Shown: piece after piece, positions 10,674 through 23,156 of the stretch
Layout of the letters: each line of letters begins with the position of its first letter
Numbering within the stretch: the first letter of the stretch is position 1
Source of the DNA: Agriotes lineatus
Taxonomy: Eukaryota > Arthropoda > Insecta > Coleoptera > Elateridae
Direction of reading: 5' to 3'
Assembly: GCA_940337035.1 (NCBI GenBank)
Contig: CALNHX010002989.1
Location: forward strand, 1-64,000
DNA length: 64,000 nucleotides
Made by a program: the position numbers and the translations under genes
Notes under the pieces: model-generated
What the model was told of the DNA's origin: nothing
Databases searched by the model: none
What the model saw: only the letters and a program-made list of their open reading frames with translations

Positions 10674-10675
10674 AT

Positions 10676-10990
10676 ATGAATTTTGTATAATAATGTTAAC
10701 TGTTGTATCTATATTTCTGTTTTATTTGTTAATTGTTAAAAGGCGTTTGTTTGTTTGTTTGTTTGTAATGGACACGGTCTAGGCATGCGGACTACCAGGT
10801 ACCTTAGACACCGATTGCGTTGGTCATATGGTCAAAGTCCTACTTAGAATTTTGCCGGGACTAAGGAGTTCCCAACCCTAGCAACGGATCTTTTAGATGC
10901 TTCACATCATGGTAACATGGGACCCACGGCTTTACATCACTTCCGAATGGGGACTTCATAATAAATAAATCAATAAAAGTGTTGCCTAGC
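10676..10990 (+). mobile_element. Probable LINE 3' untranslated tail
   Basis: It follows the fold-back insertion and ends in an AATAAATAAATCAATAAA-like tail at about 10965-10980. A (GTTT)n run lies at about 10745-10768. The position suggests it is the 3' part of the LINE fragment at 9111-9713. A separate SINE beginning near 10770 is an alternative I cannot exclude. Confidence 0.45.
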
Positions 10991-11011
10991 AACATATACA
11001 TTTTTGTATCA

Positions 11012-11070
11012 GTAAGAGATATGTCCTAACTTTACGGAAACGTGCAGTAAAGTTAGGACGTATCTCTTAC
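11012..11070. repeat. 24-bp-arm hairpin
   Basis: The arms GTAAGAGATATGTCCTAACT... and ...AGTTAGGACGTATCTCTTAC are 24 bp each with one mismatch, and the loop is 11 nt. It lies just 5' of the endonuclease part of the next LINE. It could be a tiny palindromic element at the LINE's 5' junction. Confidence 0.7.
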
Positions 11071-13680
11071 AGATATTACAATGCTACGCACCGACAGAAG
11101 TAGCGGATCATAAGTCCAAAGAACTGTTCTAGGAGCAACTGACGCAAACAATGAACAAAATAAGGAAAAGGGATATTATTTTAGTAACAGGTGATCTAAA
11201 TGTGAAAGTTGGATATGAACAGAAACTTAGAAAATACCATGGGAATACATGGTGTGGGAGACAGAAACAGCAACGGCGAACTCTTCACCGACTTCTGCAC
11301 AAACAATGATAGGTCATAGGAGGAACACTATTCCACATACTCCCAAATACCAAAACCAAATAGGACCACATTGCAATCAACAGGAGGTAGCGCACATCAC
11401 TACTAGATGTTCGGAATAAACGAGGAGCTGACGCTGCCAGTGACCACCACTTGCTAATAGGTGAAATACAAATCAAAATAGCAACGCACAAAAGCATATA
11501 CCTCGGGGCAGTTTGAGAGAAATATAATGTGGAAGGTTTGAGAACTGTATCTACCGTGGAAAAATTCAGAGAAGCATTAGCAAATAAACAAAGAGAGCGA
11601 AAAACAAACAGCTGGAAAGAGTTAAAAACAACATAATCGAGGTGAGCAAGGCAACTCTAGAAGTAAAGCAAAAACAAAAGAAAGAATTGATATCAGCGGA
11701 TACCTGGAAACTAATAGAAGAAAGAAAGAACATTAAACAAATGATAAACCAAGCAAACACTGATGAAGAAAAAAGATGATCAGTGGACTTATATCAAAAT
11801 ATAAACATCACAGTGAAAAAATCTGTGCGAAGAAACAAACGAGTTTGGGTCGACAACCTTGCTCAACAAGCCAAAAAAGCAGAAAAAAAACAAAATATAA
11901 AAGAAATGTACAGAATTACAAGAAAACTAGCAAATAAAACATAATAATAAGAAACCTATAAGAGAAGACGAGAAATTGATAACAGAAGAAGACAACAGCT
12001 AGAAAGGCGGGAACAGCATTTTAACAAACTCATAAGTGAAGTGTGAACACACGCTGAGGCCATACTAGGCAACCAAGAGGAGGAACTCCAAATAGATGTA
12101 AAAACTAATAATACGAAAATTGTTGTCGTGGACCATTTTAAAATATTAATAAAACTATAGATTTCGTCTTGATCCACTTATATATATATAAGTGGATCAA
12201 GACGAAATCTTTAGTTTTATTAATAGATATACTGACAATCAAGGAAATTAAAAAAGCCATTATGCAATTGAAAGATGACAAAGCAGCAGGACCAGATGGT
12301 ATTTGTGCAAAACTACTAAAAGCAGATACACATGTCATTTCATCTCAAATAAAACCTATACTAGAAGAACTGTGGAACATAGAAATAATGCCAGAAGACT
12401 GGAAGGAAGGTATCATAATTAAACTCCTAAAAACAAAGTGCGACAACTGGTGTGGTCAGCTCCTGAACAGTGTGAACAAGATCCTCGCACAGGTCATACG
12501 AAGTAGGATGGAGGAAGGACTAGAACCTAAACTACGAATAGAACAAGCAGGATTTTGACCGAATAAGTCCTGCATTGGCTATATAAATGTCCGCACAGTA
12601 TTTATCGACATTCGGAGAGCCTTCGACTCCCTAGAGTCATGCAGCACTTTGTAGAATGGGGTTAATAGGTGTGCCCGCAAAGATCATAGGAATGATAAAA
12701 GCACTATACCAAGTAGCAAAAAGCAGAGTGCTTCACAGAAGCAAATATACCCACCAAAATATATATTAGGACAGGGGTAAAGCAAGGATACCCCTTATCA
12801 CCATTGTTATTCAACATTGTTTTAGATTGGACACTAAATAATGCAAACTTCGAAACAAACGGAATAAAATGGAGCTTAGAAAAATATCTGAATGATCTTG
12901 ATTATGCAGATATCTGTTTGTTGTCACACACCTTCCAAGACATGCAAACAAAACTTAACAAAATGACAGACAAATTCAAATTAGCGGGGTTAGATATTAA
13001 CATAAATAAAAAAAAGTCCATACGAATAGGGACCAACAACCATCAGTCATTTGAAGTAAATGGAGAACTTATACAAGAGATGGAATAATTTTGATACTTA
13101 GGTAGCTTTATTACTAAAGATGGAGGTACCAACACAGACATAACACAAAGAATAAAGAAAGCTAAACAAGCATTTGGAATGTTAAAAGAAATATGGAACT
13201 TCTCACAGCTGACGAGAAATACGAAACTACATATCCTAAATACCAATGTCAAGTCTGTCCTACTAGACGGGTGCGAAACATGGAAAATGATTCAAAACCT
13301 AGAGTAGAAAACCAACTACAGATCTTTATAAACAGATGTCTACACAAGATAATGAGAATAAAATGGTCAGACTGCGTGCCAAATGAAGAACTCTGGCGTA
13401 CAACAAACCAAAAAGAACTTTAACTGGAAATAAGACAAAGAAAATGGAATTGGATAGGACACACTTTAAGAAGAGAGCCAGTATAGTATAAATGGCACTG
13501 GACTGGAACCCCCAAGGAAGAGGAAGGCTCAAAATGACATGGAAGAGAACCACAATGAAAGGGAAGACGTGGCGGGAAATCAAAATAATGGCACAGAATA
13601 AAACTAGATGGAGCCTATTCATGGAGGACCTATGCTCCAGATAGGGCGTTAACGGAGATATATATATATATATATATATG
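11071..13680 (+). pseudogene. Degenerate LINE, endonuclease plus reverse transcriptase
   Basis: The plus strand shows an APE-type endonuclease remnant: VTGDLNVKVG at about 11190, NGELFTDFC-like words at about 11275, and RGADAASDHHLLIGEI at about 11425. A basic linker follows. The RT begins with KAIMQLKDDKAAGPDGI at about 12255 and continues through IEQAGF, IDIRRAFDSL and VKQGYPLSPLLFNIVLDW. The active-site word reads DLDYADICLLS, so one Asp of YADD is missing. The C-terminal YLGSFITKDGGTNTDI and VLLDGCETWK blocks follow, then a tail ending in an (AT)n run at 13659-13680. Many stops and frameshifts are present. The family is RTE-like or a related APE LINE. Confidence 0.85.
12145..12224. repeat. 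80-bp near-perfect palindrome inside the LINE
   Basis: Two 40-bp arms meet with no loop at TATATATATA (centre about 12184/12185). Each arm contains TTTCGTCTTGATCCACTTAT or its complement, with a single mismatch (ACTATAG versus ACTAAAG). It sits between the endonuclease linker and the RT domain of the LINE. It therefore reflects an inverted duplication or a very small palindromic insertion. Confidence 0.85.
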
Positions 13681-15436
13681 AGATATGTCAACTCAATGGC
13701 GGATTTTGGTACTTTAAAAGTAAAGACTTTTAAGATGGTTGTAGGAAAAGCTCTTTGCGAGAAATCGGTATTTATCTCTTGTTGTAAGTAGTTATACTCA
13801 CGTTTAATTTTTTTATGTTAATTATTCTAGCTACGAAACATACCATGTAAATTATGTTTCGTGTAAAGTATATTTTATTTTATAACCTTGTAGTTCTGTT
13901 TCGTTTACTTTATTGGTTTAAAATCTAAATCTGAATTTTCAAATAAAAGTCACAGGTCACGCCATGGGTGAAGGGTCAAGCTATGAACGTGTGCATGAGC
14001 GTGAATGAATGTGACTGTTTAAAAGCACGAGTGAAACGTGCACCCATCTCTATTTGTTATCTCACCATTAAATAATAATAATAAACCATAAAATGTTCTT
14101 CCAAATCTTCCAGTTTTATGTTTTTGTTTGTTCTTGATACTTACCTTATCTCTCTTCTGGTATACAGGATATCTTATAATTCGATCGACAAACTTCTGGG
14201 GATTGTTGAAACATAAAAATATGGCATATAAACTTTTTCCTTTAAATCTCTCTTCGCCAAGTAATAACCTAAAGAACTTTTTAATGAGTAAGAGTTTGAT
14301 TATACAAAAATATGTACTAGAAAGTGTCATTTATTCAAAATCTTTTTTAGCTCTTTTAGTTTTCTTGTCAAACTCATATTTTTGTGTAAAAAGTGCTTTA
14401 TGGTGCATCACAGAGTTATTCAGCAAAATGCTTTGCATCATAATGTATTTTATTTTTTTGCACAATGTTAATTGTACAAAAAAATTTAAAAAAACTAAAA
14501 AAGCTTTTAAATAGATCAGGCTTTTTTTTGTTAAATAGTTTTTTGTAATCAAGTGCATGTTCATTAAAAAATTCAAATAATAGTATATTATGATACTAGT
14601 GTATAAGTACGCCTTTAAAGCACGTGCTAGCGCGTCGTGCTTTTAACGTCATTAGTGCTTTAACTTAGTTCGGTGACACTTTTTCCGTCACATTGTGTTA
14701 GATATTCTAGGTTATGTTGACATTCAAACTTACGGCAATGCGTGTTTTAATAAATTATTAAAACACGCCTCCAGTGGCAACGTGCAAATAACACGTATTT
14801 CGGGAGCTAATATTAAGAGTGCTACAAACGTCTCTTTTGACACTAGAAACAGTGCAAAAAGTTGTCATTTTGACATGATCGTAGAAAAAACATTTATAAG
14901 GCTTGCTAATTTCATCTGCTTAAAGTCTTACATGTAAATTAAAAAGCATTTCATAAATAAGTAGGTCAGTGGTAGAATATATATGCCAATTTTCACTTTA
15001 ATATCCTTTTCTAGTTTTCAGTAAAAAACTTCAATTTAACCTCACTATTTTGAAGGGTGTAACTGGACGGGGAGGGATTTAAAAAAAAAGTTTATATATA
15101 AAATTGGTATGTTTCAATGCCTTCAATAAACCCATAATTTTGTTGGTTGAATTACAGAACACCCTGTATACTTCCACATATCTGCTTCTGATTTTATTTG
15201 TTGTACTTTATTAATTTTTGCTTTTTTCGTCGTTTTACACAACTGCCAGTATTAATTTTTCCGTTTGTGATGCTCTTCTAAATTTTCTTTCCTGTTTCTC
15301 CAATCCTTTACTGCCTTCTTAATTTTTCTTTCTTTTTCCGTACATTTCTAGTCCCAGTCTTACATGAAACCTGCTTTGTTTTCATTTTTTCACTGTTGCT
15401 CCCATTATTATACTTACAATGTAAAGTTACTTAGAT
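13681..15436. other. Intergenic with small palindromes
   Basis: No gene is recognised. It holds a short hairpin at about 13833-13862 (ACGAAACAT / ATGTTTCGT). A GTGTTTTAATAA palindrome lies at 14743-14767. A segment near 14583 starts ATAGTATATTATG, a terminal word shared with the fold-back elements at 25295 and 57890. A CAGGGTGTTC-type transposon terminus lies at about 15160-15175, reading leftward. Open frames at 14019-14576 are A/T-rich and lie on both strands, with no domain. Confidence 0.45.
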
Positions 15437-15569
15437 CAGTGGTTCTCCATTTTTTTTTATCTTGTGACCCACCTCCATGAGGGTCCATCGCATTCCATCG
15501 CATCTCTTATTTTTTAAATTTTTTTGCTACAGCTTGGCAGATCCTCCGTGGCTCCTATTGAGAACCCTG
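15437..15569. mobile_element. Non-autonomous hAT MITE 3
   Basis: This is a 133-bp element with termini CAGTGGTTCTC and GAGAACCCTG, the classic hAT start. Perfect 8-bp target duplications ACTTAGAT lie at 15429-15436 and 15570-15577. The internal TTGTGACCCACC wording is typical of short Buster/Charlie-like hAT derivatives. There is no coding content. Confidence 0.93.
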
Positions 15570-15577
15570 ACTTAGAT

Positions 15578-16055
15578 GATGATAGCTAAAACATTCTGGC
15601 AAACTATTGGATATTGAAATCTCCTGTATTGGTTATATTATGAAGTTGTATAAATTGCAATTGTTAAAAATACCACTTATAGAAAAAAGTTTTTTAATTC
15701 AATAAATCAGAACAAAATATTTACAAATATACATAATTATTCGGTTGTCAAATATTTTACAATAAAAACTTTACATCTAAGCGATCATAATAATTGTAAT
15801 AACATAATAACTTTAAAAAAATCAAGTGCAGTGATATGTATTGATCAGCATTGTGCACTGGGTTAAAGATGATTAATATGTTACAGTATGATCATTTCCT
15901 TAAATACTAGTGATACTTGCATTCTAAAAACAATACCATAATATTAGCGTAATAAAAATAAATACTAAAATTAACGCTTGTAAATCATATGCATATCACT
16001 AATTGACATTGGTATTTACTAAACAATAACAACATTGTGAATATTTATCTCGCAA
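15578..16055. other. 3' flank of the inositol monophosphatase gene
   Basis: This AT-rich sequence is downstream (on the minus strand) of the TAA at 16058-16056. It should contain the 3' untranslated region and polyadenylation signal. Several AATAAA-like words occur on the minus strand, and I cannot choose the used one. Confidence 0.5.
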
Positions 16056-18449
16056 TTATTTTCCAATAATCTTTTCATCGCGCTCGCGTTCTTCATCTGC
16101 TCGTTTTTCTACGGCTACATACTGGTCTGCTAACTTCTTGGTACTCGTGGCAAGGAAGCTCGATTTCATTAGCTCAAATTCATTACCTGCAAGAATCACC
16201 TTGAATTAGTCTTTGTAAGGAACCATTTGGTTTTAATACGCACCCGTTGCATCACAAACGTAGCCTCCAGCTTCGCGCACAATAAGCACACCCGCTGCCG
16301 AATCCCAAGGATATAACCCGTCACACTGGTAAGCGTCCATCCAGCCGTTTGCGACATAACACAGCCCTAATGCCGCGCATCCCAAAGAACGTATGCTAAA
16401 ATCGCTAGATGAATACTAAGTTTTAGGTTTCTTCAAAACTTACCCTTGAATTACGTGCAGTAAATGTTTCAGACGGTAGAGGTACAGGTCACGGTACTCT
16501 TCGTTCCTAGCCAGGGACAACTCATAATTGAGCACTGATTTTTTTATATCTGCAGGCATAATACGTTAGTGATTGTAAGATGGTAAAATTTTATTACTTA
16601 TTACCATCTTGCTTGTTGGTGTAAATTTGTTTTCCGTTCAAAAATGCACCCCTGCCCTTAATGGCAGTATACAGCTCGTCCGCAAATGGGTTGTAGATGA
16701 TTCCAATTGTCTGGACCTTTTTAAGTGTGAGCCCTACTGAGATGCAGGTGATTGGTACGTTTCGCACGAAGTTTACTGTTCCGTCGATGGGGTCTATTAT
16801 CCAAGTGGGGTCGTCCGTTAATTCCGGTATGCTGCCTTTATCAGCACAGTCTTCTTCACTTATGAATCTGAAATGAATTGAGTTAAAATGCTGCAGTGTT
16901 GAAGTTGCAGCTTTGTACTTATGATCGGCGAATTTTTCTTTCAGCTTCTGCATTAAAATTTTTTCGACGACACAGTCATACTGCGTTACTATGTCCCATT
17001 CTTCCTTCTTGGAATTCACTGTGATATTTTTGGCATTGCGAACTACCTGTAATTGAATTAAGGCTTAGCGATTTAATAATATCAAATTTTGAGGTTAGAT
17101 GTGCTTTGAAGTACGTCTACTATGTAGAAAAATAATAATAATTGTAGCCGTAGTCAATATTCGAATCTCAATAGTAAGGATTTAGTAAATTAATATAGAA
17201 GTCTGAAAATGTAAGGAATTTGGCACATTTGCCCAAACCAATTAAATACAATAAAAGAGATTTGTAGCCTGCAAACATTCCAAAACGTTTTTCCCTGAAG
17301 TTTGTTCTTGCATATTTTGTTCTTCGTATGTTGAAGTGTAATAGAATATAATGCACATGGAACTTCCTTGTGGCAGAGTCAAAAACCCTGGGCTGAATCA
17401 TCACTCAATTAGAGTTTTGTTTAAGCTGCTACCTGGTCGTTAAGACATCATCGTTATTACCAAATTAAATCCTCAAGGTGAGCACTCAGATAAGAGGCAG
17501 AGTAATGAATTAAATGGATTACTAATGAAGTAAATTTCTAGTTTTGTCCGGAAAGTGTGCTGAAAGTTATGATGTATGCATGACCCCATGATTTTCCAAA
17601 TTGGTAGGTGAATGCTTTTATGGAAAATACGACTGGATTTCTGGAATTACCACGGGATAATTTATGGATTTTGTACTTTAAATGCTAATTGGAGGCTCTT
17701 AAATCTTTTAAATTTTATTGTATTTATCAAGCTTCACCGTTTTCGTTAAAACTGAACAACAAACTGTGATTTTAGCTCTTAATGAATTCGTAAGACCTGT
17801 TTTGCTTGATGTCCTAAAACCTTTGTTAGCATGTTTTATAATTCTGATAAAAAATTTGTTTTTGCCTGTTTATTTTTTAATTTTCTGAGCTAATTGTGTT
17901 ACTCTTTGAGATAAAATATGCTTAAATGCTTCCTACTAGGTATGTTTTTTGTTAATTAGAATGCGAAGGTTGCAAAATGACTATTTATATACAACACTAT
18001 GACACAAGAAGTGTAAGAATGCAAGCATTATTTGCAAATATGTGTATAACGGAACAAATTCAAACTAATAAAACACATTTCAATTCTTTTATAGGGTCGC
18101 GTCCATATTTTTTAAGTTATATATTGCCAGTTACATTAAAAATGCGTCGTTAATAAAATCCCAATTTGATTAAGTAGCCAATTTACATATTCATGGATTT
18201 TCCATTAAAATAGAAATATATGTACAGTAAATGTACATGTACAATAAATGAGATGTAAAGCTGTTTCTTATAGTCAAAAAATAAAACTATAAGAGGCCGA
18301 ATTATTATTGTTTTTAAACATTTCAAAATTATAATGTTAGACATAAATGAACCAATTGCCAATTTAAGAAAAAAACTTACTTGGCCGCAGTCTTTCACTA
18401 ATTTTACAGCAAATTCAAAGTAGAAGTCGATCAGTTTGTTGTTGCACAT
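16056..18449 (-). CDS. Inositol monophosphatase (IMPase), six exons
   Basis: It hydrolyses inositol phosphates to free myo-inositol in the cytosol (phosphoinositide recycling). The exons are complement 18381-18449, 16919-17046, 16605-16867, 16444-16549, 16244-16404 and 16056-16186. They total 858 bp, 285 residues plus TAA, which fits the family. All junctions are GT-AG and all phases agree. Motifs: ISEED with metal-binding Glu at residues 70-71; WIIDPIDGTVNF with D91 and D94 (metal-binding DPxDxT box); and YPWDSAAG with D223, followed by EAGG (second box). The start is the ATG at 18449-18447, giving MCNNKLIDFYFEF. The frame stays open 30 bases further upstream without another ATG, so an extra 5' exon is possible. 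Intron 1 is 1334 bp and the others are 50-130 bp. The gene appears intact and functional. Confidence 0.93.
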
Positions 18450-20780
18450 GTTGTTGCTCAGGATATCCACTTGTGGCACTCACAGAAGTGGTGGCAATAC
18501 TACCAGTGACAGAGTTTGGAGCTTTGGCTTTGGTTAGTATCTCCTTGGCTGAAGGTTACTACTTTCTACATTACAGGTAAAAAGTATAATACCCACATTA
18601 ATTCATGCTTAGACTATTATATAACCACTGGGTGATTTGAAATTCTGCTCATTTATGTGATGTTTTTCTAGAACTTTGATTTATGGAACTGAAACTGAAA
18701 CATCAGAATTCATCTATAACGCATCATCCTTACTTTTCACCTAGACTATACCCAAAAGATGTTATATCAATATTTAAATTAAAGTAATCTTGATAATCTT
18801 TATTTATAGTAGCCCATGGTTTTACAAACGGAGCTCTATGAAAACAATAGAAGGTTGCAGGTGTCTGCTGTGTGGTGCATTGACGACATTGTGTTTGTCG
18901 AGCAATCCTATTCTGTTTTATGAAAAATCACTACCTACGTAGCAATTGTTTCTTTTATTCACTTAGAGAAAAATAATAAGTAAATAATGATGCAATGCTT
19001 AGGATTAATTACGTTATGCAAATCACTGCATTAATGCTGCCTTCAATTGTTTTTATAGGTTCTAGCAGCCTTCACTGTAACCACACTAGTGTGCTAAATG
19101 TTCGGCCACACTGAATGTGTATTTACAAAATGTAATTAGAAAACTGACATGTTGAAAAATGGGAACTGCAGTTTCGATTTTTATAGCTTTCTATATTGCT
19201 ATGTTTTATATTAGAATAGTAACATTATTGCTTGGATTCCACCACAAACTTGTGTTAATTAGTGCCAGCGCCACCTTGGCAATGTGAAATGCTTGATTAA
19301 TTACGCTTTATTTTATTTGTGCCTGCGGAAAAAACTTGCATAATTCTGTAAGTGGTCGCAAATGCAAAATAATCCTTATTTAAAGGTTCTGAAAATGAAT
19401 ACCTTTTGTATATGAAATGCGATTAAATCTATGATGTCACGAAGATAAGTAAAATTCAATGAACTTTTATTGTTTGCTGGAAATGCGTGACTAGATATAC
19501 GTAAGTTTATTCTTTAACTTGTCTGCTGTGAAATAAAAATATATCAGTACAAAAACTTGGTAGAGCTCAGATACAGTGTGTCTAAGGATTCTTGTAGCAA
19601 GAGAACAAATGGACTAAACATTTTTGAATTTTTCTGTGCTTTTGGATTCCAATTTGTGTTTAATTGGAAACTATTTCATCTTTTTGAAATTTTTAGGTGA
19701 TTTCCACCAATTTGGAATCCATTTTTATTCTGATTGAGTTAAACATTTGCATAGGGCAATATGTTGTAATTTTGAACAACTTGTATTGACACATTTTTTT
19801 CTTAATTTCCACAGAAAAAATCATAAGAGTAATGTAGTTTTTAACTATTCTTCTTCACGTGCCATGTCCTTTGAGAACGTTGGCTACCATATTGGCTATC
19901 TTAATTTTATTAATCTTGCTGCAACAACCATTGAGCTCATTGTGCTTAGGTTTAGTCATTTGGAACATTTCACTTAATGTATAGGTTTTTCGAACTAATT
20001 TGTCTTTCAGGATAATTTACTTCCCTGAAAATAACTAATCTGTCTTTTCAAATTGTGTTTTGTCACATGTTGGATTTTTCCTAATATATTGAGAAAACGA
20101 TATTGCATCAGTTCGTGCTGGAATATCCGGTGAAGATTTTAATTATATTAATAATTGTATAACAAGCCTTAGTTGATTACATCTAATTTGAAACTAATTT
20201 AAGAGTTTGAACTAACTACTGTGTGCTTTATAAAGTTAGAAGTAACACTTGGTATTAAATTTAAAACCATTGGGCTGATGTATCATTTTTAACAATTACG
20301 TAAAACCCTAGCTATGCAAGCAAACAAAAAATCTGCCGTGAAGCCAAAGCAGATGAAATAGCTAACAAATAATTTATATAAAAATAAAGGCACAGAATAT
20401 TGAAGAGGATGATGAGGAAGCAAATATGCGAGTAAGAATCACAATTGAATATTCAGAAAAGCAAAGCAAAGCCATTCACAATGATTCCTCCTCCCAGCAG
20501 ATTATGTTAGGGTGACATTCTTGTTGGTACCCATGACATGAAAAAATTGGGTTATGTTGTTTTCTATTTGTGGGCATGATTTTTTAAGGCTTTCATTGTT
20601 GCCAGTTAAACTATTGTCTCCTTCCGTAACATTTTTGGCATTTTGATATTAAAATTGCAACCATGTCAATAATGCAGTCGTAAAAAATGTCATAGTTCTT
20701 TCATGTTGCAGTTTGACTTCTATTACAATTCATGCATAAAAATATGACAGCCTACTGAGAGAAAGAAACATTGTGAAGTG
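18450..20780. other. Intergenic, upstream of IMPase
   Basis: This is the promoter side of the IMPase gene and the region before the next LINE. No clear exon, RNA gene or repeat is seen. The plus-strand frame at 19747-19977 has no domain. The first brahma exon could lie somewhere between here and 39416, but I could not find a proline-rich start. Confidence 0.45.
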
Positions 20781-20799
20781 ACTAGATATTTTCATATGC

Positions 20800-22265
20800 G
20801 ATAGTTCAGTAGTGGAATTGTTATGCGTAAGAGTGAAAGGTCAAGATCAGGAAGCTCAAAATGTGTATATAATTGTAGTATATGTTTCCCCAGATGTGTG
20901 TGATGATGATTATGAAGCGTTGTATGATACTGTAAGTGTAAGTAGATTGAACTTTATTTTTCAAGCTAAATGTTTGATAGTAGGAGATCTAAACATACCT
21001 GATTTATACAAATACTATATAGATAAAGAAAGCACATTGCAGGTTTCTAACAGAGCCAAAAACTTTATCAATTTTGCACACCTGCTTAACTATGACCAAA
21101 GAAACTTTATTGTAAACAAAAATGGGTGTATCTTGGATATTGTTCTTTCAAATAATATTGTACATATATATAAAGGGGATGACTCAATAATACATGAAGA
21201 CCAACACCATCCGGCTTTGCAATTAAACATAAACTTATAAATCACTAAAATAAATGACCAATACAGAATTACGAACGAACATAGATATAACTTCAGGAAA
21301 ACAGACTTTCATGCACTATATGTGAATATTAGAGATACTGATTGGGACAGCCTGATCAAGGATTCAAATATAGATGAGATGATTCAAACATTTTACACCA
21401 AACTTTATGAAATATTTCAGCAGACTGTGCCTAGGGTTAAATTTATAAAGCAAAAATACCCAATATGGTATAGCAGGTGTATCATTAAACTAATTGGGGA
21501 AAAGAATAAAAATAGGAAATCTATTAAACAGCACAATACACCTGAAAATGTGGCAAAATATAAACATACTAGAAAAGAACTAAAAACATTAATAAAAACT
21601 GCATATAAAAATTATATTAGAAATGTGGAAAATGGAGTAGTCAAAAACAACATAAAATTATGGGAGTATGTTGAGGGTAAAATGGGCGGAACATCTATGG
21701 CATCGATAATGATCTCAGATGCGGATACATTAAATGAAGGCAAACAAATTTCACAAGGTTTGGCTGATCATTTCAAAAATGTATATGAGAAAGGTAAACC
21801 ATTTAATTTAGAGGAAATTAGGAAAGTTAACACAATAAACACTGACAATCTTATAGTACGGAATATCACAGAACAAGACATTTTAAATGCAATTAAGGAA
21901 TTGAAAAATAAAAAATCGGTAGGTCCAGACGAAATACTATATAATAAAAGGTGGTTCAGAATTATTGGTGAAGTCTTTGTACAAACTTTTTAACTCGTCT
22001 ATACAGCAATATACACATCCAGCTGTATGGAAGGAGACCAAGATGTTCCCAATATTTAAAAGTGGACAAAAGTGCTTAATTCAGAATTACAGACTTGTAG
22101 CGCTGTTAAATATATTTTCAAAAATTTTTGAATCGATTCTCTCCAATAATATTTACTTTCAAGTTAAAAATAAAATTAGCATACATCAGCATGGCTTCTT
22201 TAGGGGAAGCTCAACCGTAACAAATCTATGTAACTTTACTCAGTATATATATGATAAACTAGAAC
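20800..22265 (+). pseudogene. LINE A, part 1: endonuclease and start of RT
   Basis: The plus strand encodes the second half of an APE endonuclease: IIVVYVSPDV, LIVGDLNIPDL, and GCILDIVLSN with a late HEDQHHPALQ word in place of SDHxxV. A linker of about 190 residues follows, from MNIRDTDWD to the word LKNKKSVGPDEI (RT finger block). After a frameshift at about 21950 come VWKETKMFPIFKSGQ, NYRLVALLNIFSKIFE and HQHGFFRGSSTVTNL. This places it in the Jockey/CR1-type LINE group. The frame breaks at about 22265 at an insertion and resumes at about 22988. Confidence 0.85.
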
Positions 22266-22987
22266 GCATTCGCCAGCCTACGTCTGGCCCTGCCAGCGTA
22301 AATAAACGGTTAACAATAAAAATGCTTGCTTAAGCTGGTAGCCAGCCGACGTCCGGCCCTGCCAGCGTTAACAATACAAATGCTTGCTGCGTCGCCACTT
22401 GTGCGCGGTCGGCATGCGCGCGCCAGCGCTTACGGTCGGCCGGCATCAGCTCTTATAATATAAGATTTGAAAATAGAAATCAAGTAGATACTATACTTGG
22501 TGACAATGAAACTACTACCCACGGCGGCATTTTGAAATGGCATGAGATAGAAATATGCAATTTGGTATGTCGATAGGGTTGAAAATCGTGAACAATTGTA
22601 ACATAAAAACAATTGAATGTCGTTTCCGGTTTCAACGGAAATGACCTTGACTTTGTTATTTTAAATGGGACACCCTATATATTTTCTTTTTTTATGACCC
22701 TCTGAATAATTATAAATAACTTTTGTCTAACATACCCCATGTCTAAAATGAATAGTTTTTGAAATACAGCTGCTTAAAAATATGCCGTCATTCCTATTTG
22801 TTTGTATTTTACGGAAAAACGGAGTAGACCAGGACAGAGGTTGCTATGGTTTTTAAAAACAATTGAATTTTGGCAAGTATTTTCAACCCTATCGACATAC
22901 CGAATTGCATATTTCAATCTCAAGCTGTTTCGAAATGCCACCGTAGGTAATAGTTTCATTGTCACCCGGTATACACGGATTTTTCTA
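22266..22987. mobile_element. Composite insertion in LINE A
   Basis: This sequence separates two RT blocks of LINE A. AACGCATTCG and AACGCTTTCG at the two borders could be an imperfect 10-bp target duplication. The first 130 bp are GC-rich. They contain a direct repeat of a GCCCTGCCAGCGT...AATGCTTGCT unit (about 22273-22330 and 22341-22388). The remainder is a 480-bp TIR element (22492-22973). I cannot say whether the GC-rich part belongs to the TIR element or is a separate insertion. Confidence 0.55.
22492..22973. mobile_element. TIR MITE, about 480 bp
   Basis: The inverted arms start TATACTTGGTGACAATGAAAC (left) and, reversed, TATACCGGGTGACAATG (right). They remain similar for about 110 bp, through the TATGTCGATAGGGTTGAAAA block. 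The TA-rich ends suggest a TA target. There is no transposase. The open frames on both strands inside the arms are shadows of each other. Confidence 0.75.
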
Positions 22988-23156
22988 AAAACGCTTTCGA
23001 CACAGGTAATCATGAAATATTATTAGAAAAAATTAATGGGATGGGTTTCTCCAGCGGACTGCTAAAATTGCTCTACTCCTACTTAACAAATACAAAGCAA
23101 TATGTTGAATGTCAGGGCTACAGATCAGAAAGATTAATGTTTTTGATTTTTATAAA
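22988..23156 (+). pseudogene. LINE A, part 2: RT palm fragment
   Basis: It reads NAFDTGNHEILLEKI, then SSGLLKLLYSYLTNT, then LMFLIFINDI. The AFDT block and the FLIFINDI block are standard RT palm blocks. The SGVPQGSxLGP block that should lie between them is deleted in frame. The fragment stops at 23156, where a minus-strand LINE tail begins. Confidence 0.8.

Noticed and set aside
14019..14576. Frames of about 80-130 codons on both strands
   Set aside because: A/T-rich, overlapping on opposite strands, rich in Lys/Phe/Leu only, without any domain or splice support.
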